NCBI GenBank assembly: GCA_035499735.1
Contig: DATJYC010000024.1
Span: 1 to 64,000 of the forward strand
From: VBDM01 sp035499735
GTDB taxonomy: Bacteria > Pseudomonadota > Gammaproteobacteria > Burkholderiales > SG8-39
Direction: 5' to 3'
Length of the DNA stretch: 64,000 nucleotides
Made by a program: the position numbers and the translations under genes. Every line of letters begins with the position of its first letter. Position 1 is the stretch's first letter. Of the stretch, positions 16,084 through 24,424 are shown one piece after another. The notes below the pieces were generated by a model. The model saw only the letters and a list, made by a program, of their open reading frames with translations, was not told where the DNA came from and searched no databases.

Positions 16084-16975
16084 TTTCGCGGCCTGGATGG
16101 GGAGGGTCCAGGCCAGGACCGAAGCGGCGCTGGATCGCCTCCTCCCTTCCGCGGCGATTGCCCCGCAGCGTCTGCACGAGGCCATGCGCTACGCCGTGCT
16201 GGGCGGAGGAAAGCGGATTCGGCCCCTGCTCGTGTTCGCGGCCGGCGAGGCCGGGGCCGCGCCGGGCGCCGACCCGGCGCGCCTCGAGATCCTCGGCTGC
16301 GCCCTGGAGTGCATTCACGCCTATTCCCTGGTGCACGACGATCTTCCCTGCATGGACGATGACGTGCTCAGGCGCGGCAAGCCCGCCTGTCACGTCGAAT
16401 TCGACGAGGCGACCGCGCTGCTCGTCGGCGACAGCCTGCAGTCGCTCGCCTTCCAGCTCGTCTCCGACCACCGCGTGTGCAACGACCCGGCGGTCCAGGT
16501 CGAGATGCTGAAGATTCTCGCGGTCGCCTGCGGCAGCCGTGGCATGGCTGGCGGACAGGCGATCGACCTCGCGAGCGTCGGGCAGACGCTGACCGTGCCC
16601 GAGCTGGAGTACATGCACATCCACAAGACCGGGGCGCTGATCCGCGCGGCCGTGGCGCTCGGGGCGCGCGCCTCGAGCGCGCTCGGCGCCGGACAGCTCG
16701 AGCGCCTCGACCACTACGCGAAGTGCGTCGGCCTCGCTTTCCAGGTCGTCGACGACGTGCTCGACCAGGAGTCCTCGACGGCGACGCTCGGCAAGACGGT
16801 GGGCAAGGACGCGGCGAACAACAAGCCCACCTACGTGTCTGTGCTGGGGCTCGCGCGCGCCAAGGTCCTTGCCGAGGAATTGCGCAAGGACGCCCATGAG
16901 GCGCTCGCGTCCCTGGCAATGCCCGCGCAAAGGCTGGGCGACCTCGCGGATTTCATCGTCCTGCGCAAGTTCTGA
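16067..16975 (+). CDS. ispA: Farnesyl diphosphate synthase
   Basis: A 302-residue all-trans prenyl diphosphate synthase that condenses DMAPP/GPP with IPP to farnesyl diphosphate. The first aspartate-rich motif is DDLPCMDDD (about 89-97) with the two-residue insertion typical of bacterial FPP synthases; the second is VVDDVLD (about 225-231). GGGKRIRP near residue 46 binds pyrophosphate. It starts at GTG 16067 inside the end of xseB. It sits directly before dxs, so precursor supply and chain elongation are co-expressed. Confidence 0.95.
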   Translation: MPTTSDFAAWMGRVQARTEAALDRLLPSAAIAPQRLHEAMRYAVLGGGKRIRPLLVFAAGEAGAAPGADPARLEILGCALECIHAYSLVHDDLPCMDDDVLRRGKPACHVEFDEATALLVGDSLQSLAFQLVSDHRVCNDPAVQVEMLKILAVACGSRGMAGGQAIDLASVGQTLTVPELEYMHIHKTGALIRAAVALGARASSALGAGQLERLDHYAKCVGLAFQVVDDVLDQESSTATLGKTVGKDAANNKPTYVSVLGLARAKVLAEELRKDAHEALASLAMPAQRLGDLADFIVLRKF

Positions 16976-17027
16976 CGCCGGCCCTGCGCGGGCGTGGGAC
17001 GCGCTTTTGCGGGATAATTCGACGCTC

Positions 17028-18947
17028 ATGAGCGCAATAGGAAAAGCGGACTTGCCGGGGAGCGCGCCGGAGGTCGGATCGGCCGATTTCGACCCGGCCG
17101 CGTACGAGCTGCTGAAGACCGTCGACGACCCGTCTGCGCTGCGAGCGATGGACCGCCGCGCGCTGGGGCGGCTCGCGGTGGAGCTGCGTGCCTTCCTGCT
17201 GGAATCGGTCAGCCAGACGGGCGGCCATCTCTCCTCGAATCTCGGCACGGTCGAGCTGACCGTCGCGCTGCACCACGTGTTCAATACGCCCCACGATCGC
17301 ATCGTGTGGGACGTGGGGCACCAGACCTATCCGCACAAGATCCTGACCGGTCGCCGGGAGGCGATGAGCCGTCTGCGCATGACCGGCGGCATCTCGGGTT
17401 TTCCCCGCCGCAGCGAAAGCGAGTACGACACCTTCGGGACGGCGCACTCGAGCACGTCAGTCAGCGCCGCGCTGGGGATGGCGCAGGCGGCGAAGCTGAA
17501 AGGGGAGAAGCGCCATGTCATCGCGGTGATCGGCGACGGCGCGATGTCGGCGGGCATGGCGTTCGAGGCGCTCAACAACGCAGGCGTAATGGACACCGAC
17601 CTGCTGGTGATCCTGAACGACAACGACATGTCGATCTCGCCCGCGGTCGGCGCGCTCAACCGTTACTTCGCGCGCCTGATGTCGGGGCGCTTCTACGCCG
17701 CGGCGAGGAAGGCGGGCGAGAGGGTGCTCGCCGGGATGCCGCCGCTGTGGCACCTCGCCAAGAAGGTCGAGGAGCACGCCAAGGGCCTGGTGGTTCCGTC
17801 CACGCTGTTCGAGGAATTCGGATTCAACTACGTAGGACCCATCGACGGACACGACCTGGATTCCCTGATTCCGACCCTGAAGAACATCAAGGAGCTGAAG
17901 GGCCCTCAGTTCCTGCACGTCGTCACCAAGAAGGGGCAGGGCTACAAGCTTGCCGAGGCTGATCCGGTGCTCTACCACGGTCCCGGAAAATTCGACCCTG
18001 CGCAGGGCATCGTCAAGAAGGCGGGCGGCGGCAAGCCCACGTATACGCAGATCTTCGGCGAGTGGCTGTGCGACATGGCGCGGCTGGATTCGCGCCTGAT
18101 CGGCATCACCCCGGCGATGCGCGAGGGCTCGGGCCTGGTTCGCTTCGCCGAGGAGTTTCCTGACCGGTATTTCGACGTCGGCATCGCCGAGCAGCACGCG
18201 GTGACTTTCGCGGCGGGCCTGGCGTGCGAGGGCATGAGGCCCGTGCTCGCGATCTACTCGACCTTCCTGCAGCGCGGATACGATCAGCTCATCCACGACG
18301 TCTGCATTCAGAACCTTCCGATCTTGTTCGCGCTCGACCGCGCGGGTCTGGTCGGGGGCGACGGGGCCACGCACAACGGCGCGTTCGATCTCACCTACCT
18401 GCGCTGCGTGCCCAACATGGTGGTGATGGCGCCGAGCGACGAGAACGAGTGCCGGCAGATGCTCTATACCGCTTTCCGCCTCGGCCAGCCGGCGGCGGTG
18501 CGCTACCCGCGCGGCAGCGGCCCGGGGGCGCCGGTCTCCAAGGAGATGCAGGCGCTGCCCGTGGGGAAGGGCGTGGTGCGCCGGCGCGGCTCCGGCGGCG
18601 TCGCCATCCTCGCCTTCGGCACGCTGCTCAAGCCCGCGCTCGACGCCGCGGAGGAGCTCGACGCGACCGTCGCCGATATGCGCTTCGTGAAGCCGCTGGA
18701 CGCAGACCTCGCGACCGAGCTCGCCGGCGCGCACCGGCTGCTGGTCACCGTCGAGGAGAACGCCGTATCCGGTGGAGCGGGAAGCGCGGTCGCCGAAGTG
18801 CTTGCCGAACGCGGCGTCGCGATTCCGCTGCTTCATCTCGGGCTGCCCGACCGCTTCGTCGATCACGGCGACCAGGCGCAGCTCCTCGCCTCGGTCGGGC
18901 TGGACCGCTCCGGGATCGTTGCGGCAGTGCGCGCGCGGCCGGCTTGA
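17028..18947 (+). CDS. dxs: 1-deoxy-D-xylulose-5-phosphate synthase
   Basis: A 639-residue thiamine-diphosphate enzyme and first step of the MEP isoprenoid pathway (pyruvate plus glyceraldehyde 3-phosphate). It shows the ThDP/Mg motif GDGAMSAGMAFEALNN, the catalytic-glutamate region IAEQHAVTFAAG, and a transketolase C-terminal domain. The ATG at 17028 was chosen over an upstream frame that runs back into ispA. A GATAAT at 17013-17018 ends 9 bases before it and could give an extra near-leaderless transcript in addition to read-through from ispA. Confidence 0.97.
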   Translation: MSAIGKADLPGSAPEVGSADFDPAAYELLKTVDDPSALRAMDRRALGRLAVELRAFLLESVSQTGGHLSSNLGTVELTVALHHVFNTPHDRIVWDVGHQTYPHKILTGRREAMSRLRMTGGISGFPRRSESEYDTFGTAHSSTSVSAALGMAQAAKLKGEKRHVIAVIGDGAMSAGMAFEALNNAGVMDTDLLVILNDNDMSISPAVGALNRYFARLMSGRFYAAARKAGERVLAGMPPLWHLAKKVEEHAKGLVVPSTLFEEFGFNYVGPIDGHDLDSLIPTLKNIKELKGPQFLHVVTKKGQGYKLAEADPVLYHGPGKFDPAQGIVKKAGGGKPTYTQIFGEWLCDMARLDSRLIGITPAMREGSGLVRFAEEFPDRYFDVGIAEQHAVTFAAGLACEGMRPVLAIYSTFLQRGYDQLIHDVCIQNLPILFALDRAGLVGGDGATHNGAFDLTYLRCVPNMVVMAPSDENECRQMLYTAFRLGQPAAVRYPRGSGPGAPVSKEMQALPVGKGVVRRRGSGGVAILAFGTLLKPALDAAEELDATVADMRFVKPLDADLATELAGAHRLLVTVEENAVSGGAGSAVAEVLAERGVAIPLLHLGLPDRFVDHGDQAQLLASVGLDRSGIVAAVRARPA

Positions 18948-19013
18948 AAAGGCGGGAACGGGGCGCATGTTACTATCGTCCAATAGTGAGCCCCTCTCAG
19001 CGAAAGGCTCTCC

Positions 19014-19823
19014 ATGAACATCCGTGATCCGCTCGCCATACCCGATGTCCAGAAGTCCGAGGACAGGCGCAAGCTCGCCATCGACCAGGTGGGCATCAAG
19101 GCGATCCGCCACCCGATCAAGGTCGCGGAGCGCTCGGGCGGCGCCCAGAGCACCGTAGCGGTGTTCAACATGTACGTCGGCCTCCCGCACCAGTTCAAGG
19201 GCACGCACATGTCGCGCTTCGTCGAGATCCTCAACGCCCACGAGCGCGAGATCTCGGTGGACACTTTCAAGCACATGCTCGACGAGATGGTCGAGCGGCT
19301 CGAGGCGCAGTCGGGCCACATCGAGATGCAGTTCCCGTATTTCGTCAACAAGTCCGCGCCCGTCTCGAAGGTGAAGAGCCTGATGGACTACGAAGTGACC
19401 TTCGTCGGCGAGATCAGCAAGGGCGAGAAGTGCTTCAAGATGAAGGTCGTCGTTCCGGTGACGAGCCTGTGCCCGTGCTCGAAAGGGATCTCCGACTACG
19501 GCGCGCACAACCAGCGCTCGCACGTCACCATTACGGCGCGCACCAAGGGCTTCGTGTGGATCGAGGAGCTGGTCGACTATGCCGAGAAGCACGCCTCGAG
19601 CGAGCTCTACGGGCTGCTCAAGCGCCCCGACGAGAAGTTCGTCACCGAGCGCGCGTACGACAACCCCAAGTTCGTCGAGGACATGGTGCGCGACATCGCC
19701 GCGGAGCTCAACCGCGACAAGCGCATCGAATGGTACCGCGTGGAGTCGGAGAATTTCGAGTCCATCCACAACCACTCGGCGTATGCGATGATCGAGAAGG
19801 ACAAGACCCAGGGCAGCGCGTGA
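19014..19823 (+). CDS. folE2: GTP cyclohydrolase FolE2 (type IB)
   Basis: A 269-residue enzyme making dihydroneopterin triphosphate from GTP, the first step of folate synthesis. The active-site cysteine is in SLCPCSKGISDYGAHNQRS, and the metal-site glutamate and histidine regions (SGHIEMQF, ENFESIHNH) are present. FolE2 uses metals other than zinc and often substitutes for FolE under zinc limitation. Here it stands next to dxs with no visible Zur-type site. GAAAGG precedes the ATG. Confidence 0.96.
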   Translation: MNIRDPLAIPDVQKSEDRRKLAIDQVGIKAIRHPIKVAERSGGAQSTVAVFNMYVGLPHQFKGTHMSRFVEILNAHEREISVDTFKHMLDEMVERLEAQSGHIEMQFPYFVNKSAPVSKVKSLMDYEVTFVGEISKGEKCFKMKVVVPVTSLCPCSKGISDYGAHNQRSHVTITARTKGFVWIEELVDYAEKHASSELYGLLKRPDEKFVTERAYDNPKFVEDMVRDIAAELNRDKRIEWYRVESENFESIHNHSAYAMIEKDKTQGSA

Positions 19824-19839
19824 AAGCCCAGGCGGGTCG

Positions 19840-20472
19840 GTGACACCGGTCCGCGCCCTGACGCTCTCCGTTGCCCTGGTGTCGCTGCCTGTCACTCAGG
19901 CCGACGCCGCGACTGTAATGGTAATGTCGCTTGCGGGAGGCCGCGCCGAATTGATCATCAACGGCACGACGGTGCGCACGCTGCGCGACGGGCAATCCGC
20001 TCCAGAGGGAGTCGTGCTCGTTTCGGCGACGCCCGAGGCGGCGGTGATCGAGACGGACGGCAAGCGCTACACGCTGCGCCTCGGGCAGGGCACCATCTCA
20101 ACCGTAGTGCTGAAAGCGAATGCCGGCGGCCTGTTTCTCACTACAGCCTACATCAACGGCGTTCCGGTACAGGTAGTGGTGGACACGGGGGCGAGCACCG
20201 TCGCGATCAACCGCGCCGAGGCCGGCCGCATGGGAATCGACTATGCGTCGGGACAGCGCGTGGTCTTCCGGACCGCCAATGGGGCCACGTCGGCGTGGAG
20301 GGTGACGCTGGCGAGCGTTCAGGTCGGCGAGATCGTATTGAGCAACGTCGCTGCGGCCGTAATGGAGGGCGGAGCCGAGCAGCTCCCGATCGTGCTCTTG
20401 GGAAGCACCTTCCTGCAACACGTCGACGTCCAGCGCGACGGGGACACGCTCACGCTCACGAAGCGCTGGTAA
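19840..20472 (+). CDS. Secreted retropepsin-like aspartic protease (TIGR02281-type)
   Basis: A 210-residue protein with a signal peptide (cleavage near ADA-A), an N-terminal beta region, and a single retropepsin-like domain (about 100-205) with active-site VVDTGAST and the second conserved glycine-rich region LLGSTFLQHV. Like retroviral proteases it should act as a homodimer, in the periplasm. It starts at GTG 19840, 17 bases after folE2. It is paralogous to the gene facing it (20497-21153), sharing order and motifs. Substrate unknown. Confidence 0.85.
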   Translation: MTPVRALTLSVALVSLPVTQADAATVMVMSLAGGRAELIINGTTVRTLRDGQSAPEGVVLVSATPEAAVIETDGKRYTLRLGQGTISTVVLKANAGGLFLTTAYINGVPVQVVVDTGASTVAINRAEAGRMGIDYASGQRVVFRTANGATSAWRVTLASVQVGEIVLSNVAAAVMEGGAEQLPIVLLGSTFLQHVDVQRDGDTLTLTKRW

Positions 20473-20496
20473 TGCCGGACTGCAGTCTGCGCACTC

Positions 20497-21153
20497 CTAG
20501 AATCGCTTGATCAGCACCATTGTCTCGCCGACGCGCTTCATCTCCATGCGGTTGAGGAAGCTCATCCCGAGGAGCGCGAAGGGTATCCGGTTGCCCTCGA
20601 GCACCGAGGCGTCGACGTTGTTCGCGACGATGTCGCCGACCCGCACGGTGTCGAGCCTCACGCGATAGGCGACGGCTGTGCCGTTCGCCGTGCCCATCAG
20701 CCCAGGCTGCCCCTTGCGGTAGTCGATTCCCAGGCGTGTCGCGTCCGCGGAGGAAAGCGCCACGGTCGTCGCCCCAGTGTCCACGAGGAAGCGCACCGCC
20801 CCGCCGTTGATCTGTCCGTCGACCATGAAGTGCCCCTGCACATCGGCGGTGAGCGTGGCGCTCTGGGCGGACGGCGACGGCGGCGGACCACCCACGTGCT
20901 GTCCGATCCTGAGCGTCTTCTTCTGGCCGTCGACGAGCAGCGTCGCGGTTTCGTGGTCGGTCGATACGAGCGTGACGCCGCTCTCGGTCTTGCCCGCGGT
21001 GAGCACGCGCGGCGGGCCGCCGTCGATGACGACGACCGCCTTGCCCGGGAACAGGCCGATCACGTTCACCCCGGTCGCCGACGCGACGGGAGGAAGGAAA
21101 CAGAGCAGAACCGCTACAATACGGAGCGTGAACGCCAAGGTTTTTTCCTGCAC
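20497..21153 (-). CDS. Secreted retropepsin-like aspartic protease, paralog
   Basis: About 218 residues with the same architecture as the gene at 19840: signal peptide (LRIVAVLLCFLPPVASA), beta-rich N-terminal part, then a retropepsin-like domain with LVDTGATT and LLGMSFLNRMEM. The two genes end tail-to-tail 24 bp apart. Start choices are GTG 21151-21153, TTG 21136-21138 (better ribosome binding site AGGA) and ATG 21180, which would overlap the divergent gene. With the GTG, this start codon abuts the start codon of the glutamine amidotransferase gene inside the palindrome CACGTG. Confidence 0.83.
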   Translation of the reverse strand: MQEKTLAFTLRIVAVLLCFLPPVASATGVNVIGLFPGKAVVVIDGGPPRVLTAGKTESGVTLVSTDHETATLLVDGQKKTLRIGQHVGGPPPSPSAQSATLTADVQGHFMVDGQINGGAVRFLVDTGATTVALSSADATRLGIDYRKGQPGLMGTANGTAVAYRVRLDTVRVGDIVANNVDASVLEGNRIPFALLGMSFLNRMEMKRVGETMVLIKRF

Positions 21154-21852
21154 GTGAAGCCCGTCGCCATCTTCCGGCATTCTCCCACCGAAGGGCCGGG
21201 GTATTTTGCCACATTCCTCGACGCGCATAGCATCCCGTGGCGCCTCGTCAAGGTCGACGCGGGCGAGCAGGTGCCCGCGGATGCGCGCGCGTTCTCCGGG
21301 CTCGTGTTCATGGGCGGGCCGATGAGCGTGAACGACGATCTGTCCTGGATACGCGACGTGCTCGGGTTGATAAACAGCGCCGCGCAGGCGGATATTCCGC
21401 TCCTGGGCCATTGCCTGGGCGGACAGCTCATGTCGAAGGCGCTGGGCGGCAAGGTAACGCGCAATCCCGTGAAGGAAATCGGCTGGGGCAAGGTAGCCGT
21501 CGGCGACAGCGACGTTGCGCGCGAATGGTTCGGGTCGACCCGCGAGTTCACCGGCTTCCACTGGCACGGGGAAACCTTCACGGTCCCGCCGAGCGCGATG
21601 CACATCGCGGAGAGCCCCTACTGCGCCAACCAGGCCTTCGTGCTCGGCAAACACCTCGGGATGCAGTGCCACGTCGAGATGACGCCCGAGCTCATCCGCA
21701 GCTGGTGCGACGACTGGGAGAAGGAGCTCGTGAAAAAGGCGAGCCCGTCGGTGCAGACTCCGGCGCAGATGTTCGAGCGCCTCGACGAGCGCGTGCGCAC
21801 GCTCAACAAGGTCGCCGACCGCCTCTACGAGCGCTGGATCGAGGGGCTGTAG
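21154..21852 (+). CDS. Class I glutamine amidotransferase-like protein
   Basis: A 232-residue stand-alone GATase domain. It shows the oxyanion region FMGGPMSVND, the nucleophile elbow GHCLGGQLM with catalytic cysteine, and FHWHGETF supplying histidine. No synthetase domain is fused, as in the GuaA-like 'GMP synthase homology' proteins of unknown acceptor. It starts at GTG 21154; a TACAAT at 21115-21120 inside the divergent protease gene may serve as its -10. Function beyond glutamine hydrolysis is unknown. Confidence 0.85.
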   Translation: MKPVAIFRHSPTEGPGYFATFLDAHSIPWRLVKVDAGEQVPADARAFSGLVFMGGPMSVNDDLSWIRDVLGLINSAAQADIPLLGHCLGGQLMSKALGGKVTRNPVKEIGWGKVAVGDSDVAREWFGSTREFTGFHWHGETFTVPPSAMHIAESPYCANQAFVLGKHLGMQCHVEMTPELIRSWCDDWEKELVKKASPSVQTPAQMFERLDERVRTLNKVADRLYERWIEGL

Positions 21853-22338
21853 CTAGTCGCGGAAGTTGTTGAACTGCAGCGGGATGTCCGTCACGGACTT
21901 CCGCACGAGCTGGATCGCGGCCTGCAGGTCGTCCTTTTTCCCGCCCGAAACCCGCACCGCGCTGCCCTGGATGCTCGCCTGCAGCTTCATCTTCGAGTCC
22001 TTGACGAGCTTGACGATGCTCTTCGCCTTCTCCTGCTCGATCCCGGCCTTGACGTGGATCGGCTGCTTCACCTTGGTGCCTCCGATCTTCTCGATGCTCT
22101 TGGTGTCGAGCAGGCGCGCATCGACGCCGCGCTTCGCGCACTTGGTCAGGAAGACGTCGGCGACCTGCTTCAGCTTGAAATCGTCGTCGGCGTAGAGCGT
22201 CAGCACGAGATCGGCCTGCTCGATGCGCGCGTCCGAGCCCTTGAAGTCGAAGCGGTTGGCGATCTCCTTGTTTGCCTGGTCGACGGCGTTCTTCAGCTCG
22301 ACCTTGTTGACTTCGGAGACGATATCGAAGGAGGGCAT
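21853..22338 (-). CDS. yajQ: YajQ family nucleotide-binding protein
   Basis: 161 residues covering the whole YajQ/UPF0234 family length: MPSFDIVSEVNKVELKNAVD start, FDFKGSDARIE, KQPIHVKAGIEQEKAK, and the end IPLQFNNFRD. Xanthomonas relatives bind cyclic di-GMP and act as transcriptional co-factors. Start ATG 22336-22338 is 10 bases after a TATAAT on this strand, so the mRNA has almost no leader. It is divergent from the MaoC gene, with which it shares a -10 region. Confidence 0.95.
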   Translation of the reverse strand: MPSFDIVSEVNKVELKNAVDQANKEIANRFDFKGSDARIEQADLVLTLYADDDFKLKQVADVFLTKCAKRGVDARLLDTKSIEKIGGTKVKQPIHVKAGIEQEKAKSIVKLVKDSKMKLQASIQGSAVRVSGGKKDDLQAAIQLVRKSVTDIPLQFNNFRD

Positions 22339-22348
22339 GGTGCTTCGA

Positions 22349-22356
22349 ATTATACT
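22349..22356. promoter_or_regulatory. Overlapping divergent -10 elements, yajQ / maoC
   Basis: The sequence ATTATACT contains TATAAT on the minus strand (22354-22349, for yajQ) and TATACT on the plus strand (22351-22356, for the MaoC gene). -35 boxes are weak on both sides. Confidence 0.6.
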
Positions 22357-22383
22357 TTGGGCACAGACTGTCGCGAGGATCCG

Positions 22384-22854
22384 ATGGCGCCGATCAAGTA
22401 CTACTGGGAAGACTTCACTCCCGGCTGGGAGTACCACTCGCAGCCGAGGACGCTGACTGCGCGCGAGATCGTGGCGTTCGCGCGCGAGTACGATCCTCAG
22501 ACCTACCACACGGACGAGGAGGCGGCGAAGGCCACGCCTTTCGGCGGGCTGATCGCCAGCGGCTGGCAGACCTGCAGCGTGGCGATGCGGCTGATGTGCG
22601 ACGGCTACCTGCTCCAGACGTCGTGCATTGGGTCGCCGGGGCTCGATGCCTTGCGCTGGTTCAAGCCGGTGCGCCCCGGAGACGCGCTGCGGCTGCATTC
22701 GACGGTGCTCGAGCAGACCCCGTCCCAGAAGGACCCCGCGCGCGGCACGGTGAAATTCCGTTGGGACGTGCTGAACCAGAAGAACGAAGTCGTGTGTTCC
22801 ATGACGGGCAGGCAGCATTATCGTCGCCGCGTTCCGGCGACGGCGGCGAAATGA
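22384..22854 (+). CDS. MaoC family hotdog-fold dehydratase
   Basis: A 156-residue single hotdog domain. The conserved hydratase dyad region reads REYDPQTYHTDEEAA followed by FGGLIASGWQT, as in R-specific enoyl-CoA hydratase/MaoC proteins. The rest of the fold, including LDALRWFKPVRPGD, also matches. It probably hydrates or dehydrates an acyl-CoA; the substrate cannot be told. Start ATG 22384 lies about 21 bases after the predicted start site. It overlaps the next gene by 4 bases (ATGA). Confidence 0.9.
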   Translation: MAPIKYYWEDFTPGWEYHSQPRTLTAREIVAFAREYDPQTYHTDEEAAKATPFGGLIASGWQTCSVAMRLMCDGYLLQTSCIGSPGLDALRWFKPVRPGDALRLHSTVLEQTPSQKDPARGTVKFRWDVLNQKNEVVCSMTGRQHYRRRVPATAAK

Positions 22855-23603
22855 GAATTGTCGCCTTCGCCTGCGCCGCGCTGATTCCGGCGGCGTCGCT
22901 CGCCGCGGTCACCTACTCCTTCGACTGGTATTGCCCGGGCTGCGCCAAGCTGGGCATGGGCACGAACGGCCGGGAAGGCCCTTTTGGATCGGGCTCGGCC
23001 TGCGAAGGGGCGCGCAGCACGATGTCGGGGAGCCTCGCCTCGCGCGGCTGCGGAAGCGGGCGCTGCTTCAATCCGCAGCCCTGCGTCGCTTCCGGTCAGC
23101 CTGACCTTCCGCCAGCGCCCGCCGCCTCGGTGCCCAGGACGGCCGTGCCGGAAACCGCGAAGGTGCCGGCGTACCTCGACACGCGCTCCGACCGCGTGCG
23201 GCGGGCCGACGAGGTCAAGCGGCGGAAGGAAGGCCGGGAGGCGATCTCCGGGCGGTGGCGCAACACCTTCAGCTGGTACGACGTGCGCGTTTCGAATGAA
23301 GCGATCCAGATCGCTCTGGTGGAAACCTGCCGCACGCCGGATTGCCTGCGACGCGAGTATCCGAACCGGCCGGTGTTCCTCGGCAGACTCGAGGGTAACC
23401 GCCTCGTGGGAGTAGTGCCCATCCGCAGCGCGATCGAGTCGGAGCAGAACGGTCGGCATTGCGGAGCGCCGGCTGGGGATTATCCCGTGGAGGGCCGCCT
23501 CTCGGACGATCACGGGGCGATCGTGTGGCGCAACGCGCAGTTGCCGGTCGCCGAGGGCTGCGCGCCCGTGTCAATCTCCCTTGGGACCTGGAGGCGCGGC
23601 TAG
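22851..23603 (+). CDS. Secreted protein of unknown function
   Basis: A 250-residue protein with a clear signal peptide (MRIVAFACAALIPAASLA) and an unusually cysteine-rich N-terminal half (WYCPGCAKLG, ASRGCGSGRC, QPCVASG), suggesting disulfides or a metal site. A basic middle and a C-terminal region with scattered cysteines follow (VETCRTPDCLRR, NGRHCG, AEGCAP). I do not recognise the family. It is translationally coupled to the MaoC gene and converges with the hydrolase gene, overlapping its end by 33 bases. Confidence 0.65.
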   Translation: MRIVAFACAALIPAASLAAVTYSFDWYCPGCAKLGMGTNGREGPFGSGSACEGARSTMSGSLASRGCGSGRCFNPQPCVASGQPDLPPAPAASVPRTAVPETAKVPAYLDTRSDRVRRADEVKRRKEGREAISGRWRNTFSWYDVRVSNEAIQIALVETCRTPDCLRREYPNRPVFLGRLEGNRLVGVVPIRSAIESEQNGRHCGAPAGDYPVEGRLSDDHGAIVWRNAQLPVAEGCAPVSISLGTWRRG

Positions 23604-24422
23604 CACCTCGCGCAGCCAGGCTACGAGTCTGTCGCGCACCGCGGGGTCACCCGTGGTCTGGATGTGCCCCGCGCCGTGGACGATCCAGAGCTGCTTCGGC
23701 TCCCGCGCGGCGTCGTAGAGGCGCCGGCCGTGGCGCATCGGGACGGTGAGGTCCTGATCTCCGTGGAGCACGAGCAGGGGTATGGGGCTGATGCCCGCCA
23801 TCCCGGGGAGCGGGCTGAAGCGGTCGTCGACCGACAGGTCCGGGACCCACTGGAACGGCCAGGTGAACCAGTGGTCGGCGAATTTCTCCCGTGTGATGTC
23901 GATGTAGTCTGAGAACGCGCTCTCGAGGACCAGGGCGCGGATCCGGTCGCGGCGCCGCGTGTGCGCGACGTAGTATGCGGCGAGCGCCCCGCCCAGGCTC
24001 TGCCCGTACATCACGATGCGCGTCTTGTCGATGTCGTTACGCTCGAGCAGCGCCTCCAATGCGGCATCGATGTCGAGCTGGACCCCTTCCAGGGTGGGCG
24101 TGCCCTCCGACGCGCCGTAGCCGCGGTAGTCGAAGGCGAACAGGTTGAATCCGCGCGCCGGCATCCAGGCGAGGCTCGTGAAATGGGTGCTGATATTCTC
24201 CGCGTTGCCGTGCAGCTGCATGACAGTGCCGAGCGCTGGGCCCTTCGCCGGCATGAACCAGCCGTACAGCTCCAGGCCGTCCCGCGTCCTGAAGCGCACT
24301 TCCTCGTACGCGAGGCCGAGCTTGTCGGGCGTGAGCACCTGCACGCGGTGCGGCTGGAAAAAGATCGCGGTGCACGCGCAAGCCAGCAATCCTGCGGCCA
24401 CCGCGGCGAGGTGCGCGCGCAT
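23571..24422 (-). CDS. Alpha/beta hydrolase (BEM46/Frigida-like), membrane-associated
   Basis: A 283-residue hydrolase. A hydrophobic N-terminus with ACAC suggests a signal anchor or lipoprotein. The core shows HGNAENIS for the oxyanion hole, FDYRGYGASEG, the nucleophile elbow GQSLGGALA, an acid in LHGDQD, and the terminal histidine in HGAGHIQ. The pattern is that of serine hydrolases of the BEM46/ABHD13 type. It starts 2 bases after the stop of the DUF4105 gene and is its operon partner. Confidence 0.85.
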   Translation of the reverse strand: MRAHLAAVAAGLLACACTAIFFQPHRVQVLTPDKLGLAYEEVRFRTRDGLELYGWFMPAKGPALGTVMQLHGNAENISTHFTSLAWMPARGFNLFAFDYRGYGASEGTPTLEGVQLDIDAALEALLERNDIDKTRIVMYGQSLGGALAAYYVAHTRRRDRIRALVLESAFSDYIDITREKFADHWFTWPFQWVPDLSVDDRFSPLPGMAGISPIPLLVLHGDQDLTVPMRHGRRLYDAAREPKQLWIVHGAGHIQTTGDPAVRDRLVAWLREVLAAPPGPKGD

Positions 24423-24424
24423 GG

